DNA from: Acidimicrobiia bacterium
Lineage (GTDB): Bacteria; Actinomycetota; Acidimicrobiia; Acidimicrobiales; Ilumatobacteraceae
Assembly (NCBI GenBank): GCA_013811855.1
Contig: JACCUL010000314.1
Span: forward strand, 1 to 6,286
DNA length: 6,286 bases
Reading direction: 5' to 3'
How positions within the stretch are numbered: the stretch's first letter is position 1; every line of letters begins with the position of its first letter. The position numbers and the translations under genes are program-made. This document shows positions 1-6,286 of the stretch, piece after piece. The notes beneath the pieces are model-generated. The model was not told the origin of the DNA. It did not search any database and worked only from the letters and a program-made list of their open reading frames with translations.

Positions 1-947
1 GCCTCGGGGTCGTCCCAGATGCCGGTCTGCGCCAGGTTGATCGGTCGCGCCCCGACCTCCTCGTACGCCGGGTTGGCCTCGTAGAAGAAGTCCACGACGT
101 CGTCCCACGTGGCGGCCATCACCTTGCAGTAGTCGAAGATCTTGCCGAGCTGCGTGTAGTACTCGTTGAACGACGACGTCGAGATCGTCGTCGACACACC
201 CCCGGGCACCAGCGTCGAGGGGTGCGGGTACTTGCCGTACATCTGCATGCACATGATCCGCCCGACCCGCGTGAACTCGAGTGACTCCAGGTAGATCCTC
301 CCGGTCAACGGGTTGAACGCATCCATGATGTCTTTGATGGTGCGGTAGCCGTGCACGTCGCTGTGGGGTGCGGCCGTGCGCTCGGCGCGCGTCACCAGCT
401 CGGGGTTGGTGACCTGCACGATCGACGTCGAGTAGTCGGGGCCGGCGAGCAGACCGAGGTGCAGCGGGTGGTCGTAGAACATCTCCCCGACCTCGCCGAG
501 GTTGCGGACGAGCACGCCGAGGGGTGGCGGGCAGATACCGAAGGCCTGCTCGATCGCCAACGATGACACGGTCGCGTGTACGCCGCCGCAGACACCGCAC
601 GCCCGCGAGCTGATGTCGATGGCATCGCGCGGGTCACGGCCTTGCAGGATGATCTCGTAACCGCGAAAGAGCATCGCCTGCGAGTGCGCCTCCACCGCCT
701 TGCGGGCCGTGAGGTCGAGCACCGTGTGCACCGCCAAGGCGCCGGCGACGCGCGTGACCGGGTCGATGTTCCACTCGCGCAGCTGCGGCGGCGCCAACAT
801 CGCGCCAACGCCGGCCGGGCGGCGGACGTAGTCACGGACGAGGTCGTGCGGTTGCGCGACGGTGACCGAGTACGGATCGGCGATGCCCTCGCGAAGCTGG
901 GCCTTGCCGTCCTGGTCGAACTCGATCGGTAGGTTCTTGAAGCACAT
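1..947 (-). CDS. [NiFe]-hydrogenase large subunit, 3' end outside window
   Basis: This is the catalytic subunit of a [NiFe] uptake-type hydrogenase, which splits H2 at a Ni-Fe(CN)2CO centre. The visible 315 residues begin at ATG 947, the first possible start after the in-frame stop of the small subunit gene. The N-terminal nickel motif is RACGVCGGVH at residues 115-124, with Cys117, Cys120 and His124 as expected ligands or conserved residues; the usual family form is RICGVCxxxH. Other family stretches are NIDPVTRVAG (about 60-69), AMLFRGYE (91-98), ERTAAPHSDVHGY (189-201) and PHPSTLVPGGVS (241-252). These resemble group 1h-type large subunits as I remember them. Full proteins of this family are about 500-600 residues, so roughly half is missing, including the C-terminal DPCxxCxxH-type motif and the protease-cleaved tail. 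The gene lies 18 bp downstream of the small subunit gene in the same operon, with only a weak G-rich ribosome-binding sequence. The family assignment is firm; the subgroup is not. Confidence 0.95.
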   Translation of the reverse strand, partial: MCFKNLPIEFDQDGKAQLREGIADPYSVTVAQPHDLVRDYVRRPAGVGAMLAPPQLREWNIDPVTRVAGALAVHTVLDLTARKAVEAHSQAMLFRGYEIILQGRDPRDAIDISSRACGVCGGVHATVSSLAIEQAFGICPPPLGVLVRNLGEVGEMFYDHPLHLGLLAGPDYSTSIVQVTNPELVTRAERTAAPHSDVHGYRTIKDIMDAFNPLTGRIYLESLEFTRVGRIMCMQMYGKYPHPSTLVPGGVSTTISTSSFNEYYTQLGKIFDYCKVMAATWDDVVDFFYEANPAYEEVGARPINLAQTGIWDDPE

Positions 948-965
948 TCGGTGTTCGCCCCCGGG

Positions 966-2192
<1,227 letters not shown>

Positions 2193-2293
2193 CTCGACCC
2201 TCGCCTCGACTCATCGGCACCTTTTCACCTCGTTCAAGCCCCCGCACGACGCGTCGGACGACGAGGGTGCATTCACGGTGCAGCGGATCTTAG

Positions 2294-2318
2294 GACTAGA
2301 TGTAGGGTACACCTAGTC
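2294..2318. promoter_or_regulatory. 25-bp inverted repeat, candidate operator between divergent operons
   Basis: The arms read GACTAG-A-TGTA and TACA-C-CTAGTC around a GGG centre (2305-2307). This gives 10 of 11 paired positions, with only 2300/2312 unmatched. It sits about 100 bp before the hydrogenase small subunit start and 74 bp before the first accessory gene, so a protein bound here could control both directions. A TAAGAT hexamer on the minus strand (2287-2292) could be the -10 box of the hydrogenase promoter, but no convincing -35 box is visible. The dyad is typical of a dimeric winged-helix repressor site. The PadR protein encoded at 3611 and the winged-helix protein at 3222 are the local candidates. 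The assignment to either is inference. Confidence 0.6.
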
Positions 2319-2328
2319 GCCACGACGA

Positions 2329-2345
2329 GCCGGATGCTGTCCGGC
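2329..2345 (+). other. Small hairpin in leader of accessory operon
   Basis: GCCGGA and TCCGGC form a 6-bp stem around a 5-base loop (TGCTG). An alternative pairing, GATGC (2333-2337) with GCATC (2344-2348), overlaps it and would exclude it. The hairpin lies about 45 bases before the GTG at 2392. No run of T follows, so it is not an obvious intrinsic terminator. A role in leader stability or in operator structure is possible but not shown. Confidence 0.3.
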
Positions 2346-2391
2346 ATCGGGTGGGCAGTCTGCGACAACCGACCCGACAAGGGGGGAAGCC

Positions 2392-2649
2392 GTGAACGGA
2401 TGGGTGCTGGGCTGGACGATCGGCCTCGTCGTCGTGGCCGTTGTCGTCCTCCTGCTCGTGCTGATGATCATTCTTGCTTCACGCGCCGCCGCCAAGGCGG
2501 AGGCCATCCTGTCGGCGTTGTACGACGCCCGTGACAACACCGAAGGACTGTGGCAGCTCGACGCCACGACGCAGGTGGCCGACCGCATCATCGCATCGGC
2601 GACCGCCGCCCGCGAACACCTCGCCGGCAAGGCCATGATCGATCAATGA
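2392..2649 (+). CDS. Small single-pass membrane protein 1 of hydrogenase accessory operon
   Basis: This is an 85-residue protein that I do not recognise. Residues about 4-29 are a long, very hydrophobic helix rich in Val and Leu. A charged, alanine-rich, probably helical tail follows (about 30-85), predicted to lie in the cytoplasm because the first residues after the helix are basic (R31, K35). The tail contains NTxxxWxL (residues 49-56), also found at the same spacing in the next protein, so the two are probably paralogues. GTG 2392 is preceded by GGGGGGAAG (2381-2389), a good Shine-Dalgarno sequence. It is the first gene of the rightward operon and overlaps the next gene by ATGA. Context suggests a membrane anchor or scaffold for the soluble hydrogenase encoded divergently; no cofactor-binding residues are visible. 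Confidence 0.8.
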   Translation: MNGWVLGWTIGLVVVAVVVLLLVLMIILASRAAAKAEAILSALYDARDNTEGLWQLDATTQVADRIIASATAAREHLAGKAMIDQ

Positions 2650-2912
2650 GCACCAACACCTATTGGGCGATCTCCCTTGGCCTCGGATTGGTGGTGATCG
2701 TCGCGGCCGTCGTGCTGCTGCAGATCTTCCTCAACGAGGTGCACCGCATCGAGCGCGGCGCCGGAGCGATCTGGGCCGCCGGCAAGCAAGTCGCCCGCAA
2801 CACGGCGACGACCTGGATGCTCGCCAAGCTCTCGGGCCGGCTGGACCGCCTGACGGACGAGGCGCTCCGCCACGACGAGTTCCTCAGGACCAGCGGCGGG
2901 AACGGGAACTGA
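2646..2912 (+). CDS. Small single-pass membrane protein 2, paralogue of the preceding one
   Basis: This 88-residue protein begins at ATG 2646, overlapping the stop of the previous gene by four bases. A hydrophobic helix spans about residues 7-29, followed by an amphipathic charged tail (VHRIERGAG, then AIWAAGKQVARNT). AI at 41-42, NT at 52-53, W57 and L59 align without gaps with AI 38-39, NT 49-50, W54 and L56 of the upstream protein, which supports a tandem duplication followed by divergence. The last residues (SGGNGN) look flexible. There are no cysteines or haem-binding motifs, so direct electron transfer is unlikely; anchoring or oligomer formation fits better. The family is unknown to me. 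Confidence 0.8.
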   Translation: MSTNTYWAISLGLGLVVIVAAVVLLQIFLNEVHRIERGAGAIWAAGKQVARNTATTWMLAKLSGRLDRLTDEALRHDEFLRTSGGNGN

Positions 2913-2913
2913 C

Positions 2914-3225
2914 GTGCGCACGCTGCTGATTCTGCTGACCGCGGTCGAGATCGGCCTGTTCATCGGTGCGCTGGCCCTGTACATCCACTGGATCGCTTCG
3001 TCGTTGCGCCGGACGTCGGCCTCGCTGGCGAAGGTCGCCTTCGGTGTCCGAGCCATCGAAACCCAAGCGGCCCCGATCGGCCCTGGTGTCACGAAGATCA
3101 ACGGGCAACTCGCCACCATCGCAGGAGCGCTCGAGGGCGTCGCCCTGTTGGCTGAACAGGCGGGCGCCAACGGTGCCTCGGCTCCCGGGTCTTCTGGCGC
3201 TCCATCTCAGGGAGGCCAACCGTGA
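2914..3225 (+). CDS. Small single-pass membrane protein 3 with low-complexity tail
   Basis: This 103-residue protein starts at GTG 2914, one base after the previous stop, with GGGAA nearby as a weak ribosome-binding site. Residues about 3-27 form a membrane helix (rich in Leu, Ile and Ala, ending YIHWIA). A basic SLRR turn and a likely coiled stretch of spaced hydrophobics follow, including FGVRAIET (43-50), IGPGV (55-59) and INGQLATIAGAL (62-73). The last 20 residues are Gly, Ser, Pro and Ala rich and probably disordered. It shares the layout of the two upstream proteins but not their NTxxxWxL signature, so it is a separate family or a distant relative. I do not recognise it. Its stop overlaps the next start (GTGA). 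Confidence 0.8.
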   Translation: MRTLLILLTAVEIGLFIGALALYIHWIASSLRRTSASLAKVAFGVRAIETQAAPIGPGVTKINGQLATIAGALEGVALLAEQAGANGASAPGSSGAPSQGGQP

Positions 3226-3614
3226 GCCACGAAGATCTGCACCCACCGAAGTCGGCTGCGCTGCGGGCCATGTACTGGCGCAGCGAGATCCTCCAGGTGA
3301 TGTACTGGCTCCGCGGAGAAGGCTTCGGCGACGTCGTCGACGCACCGTTGCTCGAGCGGTTCCTCGGCGTCCACGCGACAATTGGTTTGACCTACCTCGA
3401 CCGGCTCGTCGAGGAGGGCTACCTCGAGCGCGACGGGGACTGGTTCGTGTTGTCGCCAACGGGACTCGAGCAGGGCGCGGCCGAGTTCGCAACCGCGTTC
3501 AGCGACTTCACCCGCCCTGCCCACGGTGAGTGCAGCGAAGACTGCTGGTGCCATGCGTCGGCCGAGGAGGCTGCTCTGTGCGCGGCCGAGCGGACCGGCC
3601 ACGTTCACGAATGA
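3222..3614 (+). CDS. Winged-helix protein with Cys/His-rich C-terminal tail
   Basis: This is a 130-residue protein beginning at GTG 3222, preceded by GGAGG (3211-3215). Residues about 20-85 read as a winged helix: helices around ILQVMYWLRGEG and APLLERFLGV, a recognition helix near ATIGLTYLDRLVEEGYLER, then a wing (DGDWFVLSPTGLEQG). The C-terminal segment carries HGECSEDCWCH (101-111) and Cys120, giving Cys104, Cys108, Cys110 and Cys120 plus several His, including HVH near the end. This arrangement could hold a metal ion or an Fe-S cluster, making it a possible nickel, redox or O2 sensor, but no ligand can be assigned from sequence alone. It sits between the membrane proteins and a PadR regulator and overlaps the latter by ATGA. 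It could regulate the locus or act in hydrogenase assembly. Confidence 0.75.
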   Translation: MSHEDLHPPKSAALRAMYWRSEILQVMYWLRGEGFGDVVDAPLLERFLGVHATIGLTYLDRLVEEGYLERDGDWFVLSPTGLEQGAAEFATAFSDFTRPAHGECSEDCWCHASAEEAALCAAERTGHVHE

Positions 3615-3991
3615 ACCAGCGCACCGCTGTCCGCAACGACGCCGCCTCCGCGCTCTCGCGCGCTCACCTGCGACCATCCCTCTTGCTACTGCTCGCCGAG
3701 GCGCCGTCCCACGGTTACGAGCTGCTCGAGCAGGTCCGCGCCCTAGGTGTTCGGCTGGCCGACCCGACCGGTCTGTACCGGGCCCTGCGGTCGATGGACG
3801 AGGACGGCCTCGTCGTGTCGTGGTGGGAGCGCTCGCAATCCGGTCCCGACAGGCGGCGGTACGTGATCACCGACGCCGGCCGCGAGGCCTTGGAAGCGTT
3901 CGTTGCCGAGTTGCGTGACGCGCGCGGGATGCTCGATGCCGTCCTCGACCGATACGACCAGCATTCGCACTCGGTTCGTCGCCGATCATGA
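3611..3991 (+). CDS. PadR-family transcriptional regulator
   Basis: This 126-residue protein has a clear PadR-type winged helix. LRPSLLLLLAEAPSHGYELLEQV (about 20-42) is the typical opening. DPTGLYRALRSMDEDGLV (51-68) holds the recognition helix, and RRRYVITDAGREALEAF (81-97) is the wing and following helix. A short C-terminal helix probably serves dimerisation, as in short (subfamily 2-like) PadR proteins. ATG 3611 overlaps the preceding stop (ATGA); a longer in-frame version from 3530 would overlap the upstream gene by 85 bases and is less likely. PadR proteins are usually repressors that often control adjacent genes, so the inverted repeat at 2294-2318 is a natural candidate target. The inducing signal is unknown. 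Confidence 0.9.
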   Translation: MNQRTAVRNDAASALSRAHLRPSLLLLLAEAPSHGYELLEQVRALGVRLADPTGLYRALRSMDEDGLVVSWWERSQSGPDRRRYVITDAGREALEAFVAELRDARGMLDAVLDRYDQHSHSVRRRS

Positions 3992-4767
3992 GACTCGCGA
4001 TCGCCGGCAAGGGTGGAGTCGGCAAGACCACGATCAGCGCCACGTTGTGCCGGCTGGCGGCGCGCTCGGGCTGGCCGGTTATCGCCATCGACGGCGACAG
4101 CAATCCAAACCTCGCCGCCGCCCTCGGGATCGACGAGTCCGCCGATCGCAACGCGTTCCTTCCGACCTCGCTGGTGTCATACCGCGCCAATGGCCCTGCC
4201 CTCGGCGAGCCGATCGATGCAGTGATCGACGCGTATGCCACCGTCGGGCGCGACGGGGTTCGTCTCGTGCGCATGGGCGCCCCGCAGCATGCCGACGAGG
4301 GATGCCTGTGTGCAGCACACGCCACCGTGAGCGCAGTGTTGGGCGAGCTGGGCGGCCGCCAGGAGTGGCTCACCGTGCTCGACCTCGAGGCATCCCCCGA
4401 GCACCTCAGCAGGGGCACGGCCCGGCACGCGGACGTCCTGCTGCTCGTCGCCGAGCCGTACTACCGGTCTCTCGAGACGGTCCGTCGATTGGCAGTGCTG
4501 GCCCGCGAGCTGGCGATCCCCCGCATCGCCGTCGTCGCCAACAAGGTCCGAACAGCCCTCGATGAGGACGGCCTCCGAGAGTTTTGCGACCGCCACGCCC
4601 TCGATTGCGTCGCGGTCATCCCCTGGAGCGACGCGGTGATCGATGCCGACGGGCGCAACAGCCGAGTGCTCGATGACGCGCCGCAAGATCCTGCCGTGCT
4701 GGCCATCGCGGGCTTCGCCCAACGACTCCTCGCCTCATCCCCCGTCGTCGCGGAGTTGCCTCGCTGA
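3988..4767 (+). CDS. CooC-like P-loop ATPase, probable nickel-centre maturation factor
   Basis: This 259-residue protein is a MinD/ParA/CooC-type ATPase. The deviant Walker A is GKGGVGKTT (7-15), with the signature lysine at 8. DGDSNPN (35-41) is the switch I region, and LDLEASPEHLSRGT (131-144) matches the Walker B/switch II pattern of CooC proteins. NKV (185-187) is a nucleotide-base recognition motif. GCLC (105-108) gives the Cys-x-Cys pair (Cys106, Cys108) which in CooC dimers binds nickel. CooC inserts nickel into carbon monoxide dehydrogenase. No such enzyme is visible here, whereas hypC follows immediately, so a role in hydrogenase nickel delivery or activation is inferred. It overlaps the PadR gene by ATGA and hypC by one base (TGATG). 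It could instead serve an Fe-S or CODH target encoded elsewhere. Confidence 0.88.
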   Translation: MRLAIAGKGGVGKTTISATLCRLAARSGWPVIAIDGDSNPNLAAALGIDESADRNAFLPTSLVSYRANGPALGEPIDAVIDAYATVGRDGVRLVRMGAPQHADEGCLCAAHATVSAVLGELGGRQEWLTVLDLEASPEHLSRGTARHADVLLLVAEPYYRSLETVRRLAVLARELAIPRIAVVANKVRTALDEDGLREFCDRHALDCVAVIPWSDAVIDADGRNSRVLDDAPQDPAVLAIAGFAQRLLASSPVVAELPR

Positions 4768-5036
4768 TGTGCCTCGGGTTGCCTGGTCAGGTCGTCGAGA
4801 TCGCCGATGCCGACAGCCATCTTGCGGTCGCGGAGATCTCCGGCGTGCGTCGGGTGGTCAACATCGGGCTGTTGGTCGGCGACGACGGCGGTGTGGCGAT
4901 CGGCGATTGGGTCTTGATCCATGTCGGGTTCGCGATGGCAAAGATCGACGAGGATGAGGCACGCCACGCGCTCGCCTTCATCGAGGAGCTCGGGTCGGTC
5001 TACGACGAGCTGGCGCCGTTCGGCGAGTCCGGGTGA
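4767..5036 (+). CDS. hypC: Hydrogenase maturation chaperone HypC/HupF family
   Basis: This 89-residue protein begins MCLGLPGQVVEI, the HypC signature (commonly MCLAIPG). Cys2 becomes N-terminal after methionine removal and in the family helps carry the Fe(CN)2CO unit with HypD to the hydrogenase large subunit precursor. The middle is a small beta-barrel with GVRRVVNIGLL and GDWVLIHVGFAMAKIDEDEA, both typical of HypC, including the conserved HVGFA stretch. The last 20 residues form an acidic helix. The length is normal. It shares one base with the CooC-like gene and is followed by another overlapping start at 5036. No hypA, hypB, hypD, hypE or hypF is visible in this window. Confidence 0.95.
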   Translation: MCLGLPGQVVEIADADSHLAVAEISGVRRVVNIGLLVGDDGGVAIGDWVLIHVGFAMAKIDEDEARHALAFIEELGSVYDELAPFGESG

Positions 5037-5291
5037 TGTCCACGTCGACGCGCCTCGGGATCGCGCTCGACGGCCCCGGACAGTGCAGCGGGCTCCCCGT
5101 GCATCGCAACGATCCGTCGTTGCTGGCCACGGCTGTTCAGCGACGGGTTCACCCTTCTCGAGTCCTTCCAGCGGATCCACGTCACACCCTGGGACATCGG
5201 ACAACTTTTCCTGCATGCGGTGCTGCAACGACGAGGACACTGTGCACCAGACAAGGTCGAATCGGCGGGCGCGCCGCGCCCCGGAACGTGA
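5036..5291 (+). pseudogene. Unknown small gene after hypC, apparently interrupted by a frameshift
   Basis: ATG 5036 overlaps the hypC stop (TGATG), continuing the coupled operon. The starting frame encodes about 32 residues with normal G/C-rich third positions (MSTSTRLGIALDGPGQCSG, then LPVHRNDPSLLAT). After about 5131 its codons and residues become atypical (many Arg, Thr and His). From about 5133 the frame one base further on reads well (LFSDGFTLLESFQRIHVTPW, then DIGQLFLHAVLQRRGH) to TGA 5289-5291. Dropping one base near 5126-5135 would join them into one 84-residue protein. I do not recognise the family; Cys residues in GQCSG and GHCAP could matter. If read unbroken, the starting frame ends at 5305 with a less protein-like tail. 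A sequencing error and genuine gene decay are equally possible. Confidence 0.5.
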
Positions 5292-5359
5292 AGCTGCGGC
5301 GATGACCCTCGCCTACCCGTCACCCGCCGGCACCGAGATTTGACCGAGGGGTGTTGAGC

Positions 5360-5919
5360 GTGGACGGCGACCGCGCCGGCGTGCCGTGGCGGCGTCTCAG
5401 CCGCCGGCGAGCGTACGAGCACCCGTGGATCACCGTCGACGAGGACGTGGTTGAGCTCCCGTCCGGTGCGACGACCCTTTACGGCGTGGTGCGATGCGGC
5501 TCGTGCGTCGGCATGCTGCCCTTCGTCGACGACGACCACGTGCTGCTCGTCCAACAGTACGGGTACATCACCGAGCGCATCACGTGGGAGATGCCCACCG
5601 GCGGCATCCACGACGGCGAGCCGGTCGAAGCGGCGCCCAACGCGAGCTCTCCGAGGAAGCCGGCGTACGAGCCGGGCGGCTCACTCCACTGACGGCCTAT
5701 GCCACCTCCAAGAGCGTGGTCGACGAGACCGCCCACCTGTTCCTCGCCCACCACCTCGTCGCTGCCTCCGCCGAACCCGACGCCACCGAACACCTCCGTG
5801 TCAGCACCGTTCCGTTCGCTGACGCCCTCCAGATGGTGCTCTCCGGAGAGATCGTCGACTCGATGACCATCATCGCGGTCCTGTGGGCCGACCGTCTCCG
5901 ACCGCGCGACCGATCCTGA
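5360..5919 (+). pseudogene. Nudix hydrolase (ADP-ribose pyrophosphatase-like), frameshifted in the Nudix box
   Basis: The gene would encode about 186 residues of a Nudix hydrolase resembling ADP-ribose/nucleotide-sugar pyrophosphatases. GTG 5360 is chosen because GAGGGG (5346-5351) lies 8 bases upstream; GTG 5351 is an in-frame alternative that is too close to it. The N-terminal part (AYEHPWITVDEDVVELPSG, then YGVVRCGSCVGMLPF, LLVQQYGYITERITWEMPTG) runs in one frame up to GGIHDGEPVEAA. The rest of the box (QRELSEEAG) is in the next frame. Adding one base near 5633-5637 restores the complete signature Gx5Ex7RExxEExG and a continuous protein ending VDSMTIIAVLWADRL at 5919. As written, the reading frame stops at 5692 and would give an inactive protein. 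A missing G in GCGGCG/GCCC could be a sequencing error. It is probably unrelated to hydrogenase function. Confidence 0.85.
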
Positions 5920-6218
5920 CCAGACCGTCGACGTCGTCGATCGCACCGTCGAGAGGTGAGCTCAGCTGCGCTCCGTGGGCGGCGCGACCTGGTGTGCCGG
6001 TGCCGCGGCCTCGACGACGGGTGCCGCCGTAGAATCGGTCGAAGCGAGGCATCTTGCCAACGGTCAGGAGGTTGCAGCGGGTCGGCGGCGTATCAGAGAT
6101 GTATCAATCCGCCGAGCACCAGCCGCTGTTTCGACGTCCGCCGTCGTCCACCAAGTTAGCGCCGCGCCTGCTCAGCGACACTGTGCGGACGGGCTGCCAC
6201 GGGCTGGACGGGCGCCAG
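5920..6218. other. Intergenic region without a convincing gene
   Basis: About 300 bases separate the Nudix frame from the tRNA-like sequence. Short open frames exist on both strands, but none has a good ribosome-binding site together with protein-like composition. An AGGAGG at 6066-6071 is not followed at normal distance by ATG or GTG; the nearest ATG, at 6099, is 27 bases away. A TAGAAT hexamer (6030-6035) could be a -10 box pointing right, without a visible -35 partner. No strong terminator hairpin with a T-run was found. Confidence 0.4.
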
Positions 6219-6265
6219 TCAGCTTTGGGAGCAGGAGGTCGGGGGTTCAAATCCCCCCTCCCCGA
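6219..6265 (+). tRNA. 3' half of a tRNA-Pro (TGG anticodon); 5' half not recognisable
   Basis: The anticodon loop TTTGGGA (6224-6230) gives anticodon TGG with G37, as in proline tRNAs. A five-base variable loop AGGTC (6236-6240) follows, then a perfect T stem GGGGG/CCCCC with loop TTCAAAT (6241-6257). Next come the acceptor strand CTCCCCG and discriminator A (6258-6265), which match the tRNA-Pro pattern. CCC rather than CCA follows. The anticodon stem has one A-A mismatch (6221/6232). Upstream, CGGGCTG at 6190-6196 would pair at 5 of 7 acceptor positions and give a 76-base length, but no D arm and no T8 can be found. So this is a fragment or a decayed tRNA, not a clearly working gene. Confidence 0.65.
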
Positions 6266-6286
6266 CCCGATCTAGCTGGTGTGATA

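Noticed and set aside
3530..3610. 27-codon N-terminal extension of the PadR gene
   Set aside because: It would overlap the upstream gene by 85 bases and is Arg/Cys rich unlike PadR proteins; the ATGA start at 3611 fits the operon pattern.
4461..5240. 259-codon minus-strand open frame across the CooC-like gene and hypC
   Set aside because: It crosses two well-supported genes on the opposite strand and shows no recognisable domain.
5870..6052. 60-codon minus-strand frame (MPRFDRFYGGTRRR...) overlapping the end of the Nudix gene
   Set aside because: No Shine-Dalgarno sequence before its ATG, composition rich in Arg/Gly, overlap with the Nudix C-terminus and no family resemblance.
6054..6275. 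Plus-strand frame running through the tRNA-like sequence
   Set aside because: Its 3' third is the tRNA-Pro 3' half, and no start codon stands at a proper distance from the AGGAGG at 6066, so coding is unlikely.

Overview
This GC-rich window, with strong G/C preference at third codon positions and frequent GTG starts, looks like a chromosomal segment of an actinobacterium or relative (inference; the species cannot be read from the sequence). It carries a [NiFe]-hydrogenase locus built as two divergent transcription units.

Left part (1-2192, minus strand): the hydrogenase small subunit gene is followed after 18 bp by the large subunit gene, which runs off the left edge. The small subunit has no Tat signal. 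It keeps a four-cysteine proximal cluster site (CDGC) where I recall the actinobacterial group 1h enzymes having CDGD. The large subunit shows the N-terminal nickel-binding motif (RACGVCGGVH). Its C-terminal nickel motif lies outside the window.

Middle (2193-2391): the shared intergenic region holds a 25-bp near-perfect inverted repeat, a likely operator, and a small hairpin in the leader of the rightward operon.

Right part (2392-5036, plus strand): seven tightly packed genes, mostly overlapping by 1-4 bases. They encode three small proteins with one N-terminal membrane helix each (the first two look paralogous), a winged-helix protein with a Cys/His-rich tail, a PadR-family regulator, a CooC-like P-loop ATPase with a CxC motif, and the hydrogenase maturation chaperone HypC. 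The context suggests dedicated membrane association, regulation and metal-centre assembly for the divergent hydrogenase.

Further right (5036-5919): two reading frames appear interrupted. One is an unknown small gene directly after hypC. The other is a Nudix hydrolase whose catalytic box is split by a one-base frameshift. Each could be a sequencing error or real decay. Next come about 300 bp with no convincing gene, and then (about 6219-6265) the 3' half of a proline tRNA (TGG anticodon) without a recognisable 5' half. That remnant could be a degraded tRNA or an integration-site scar.
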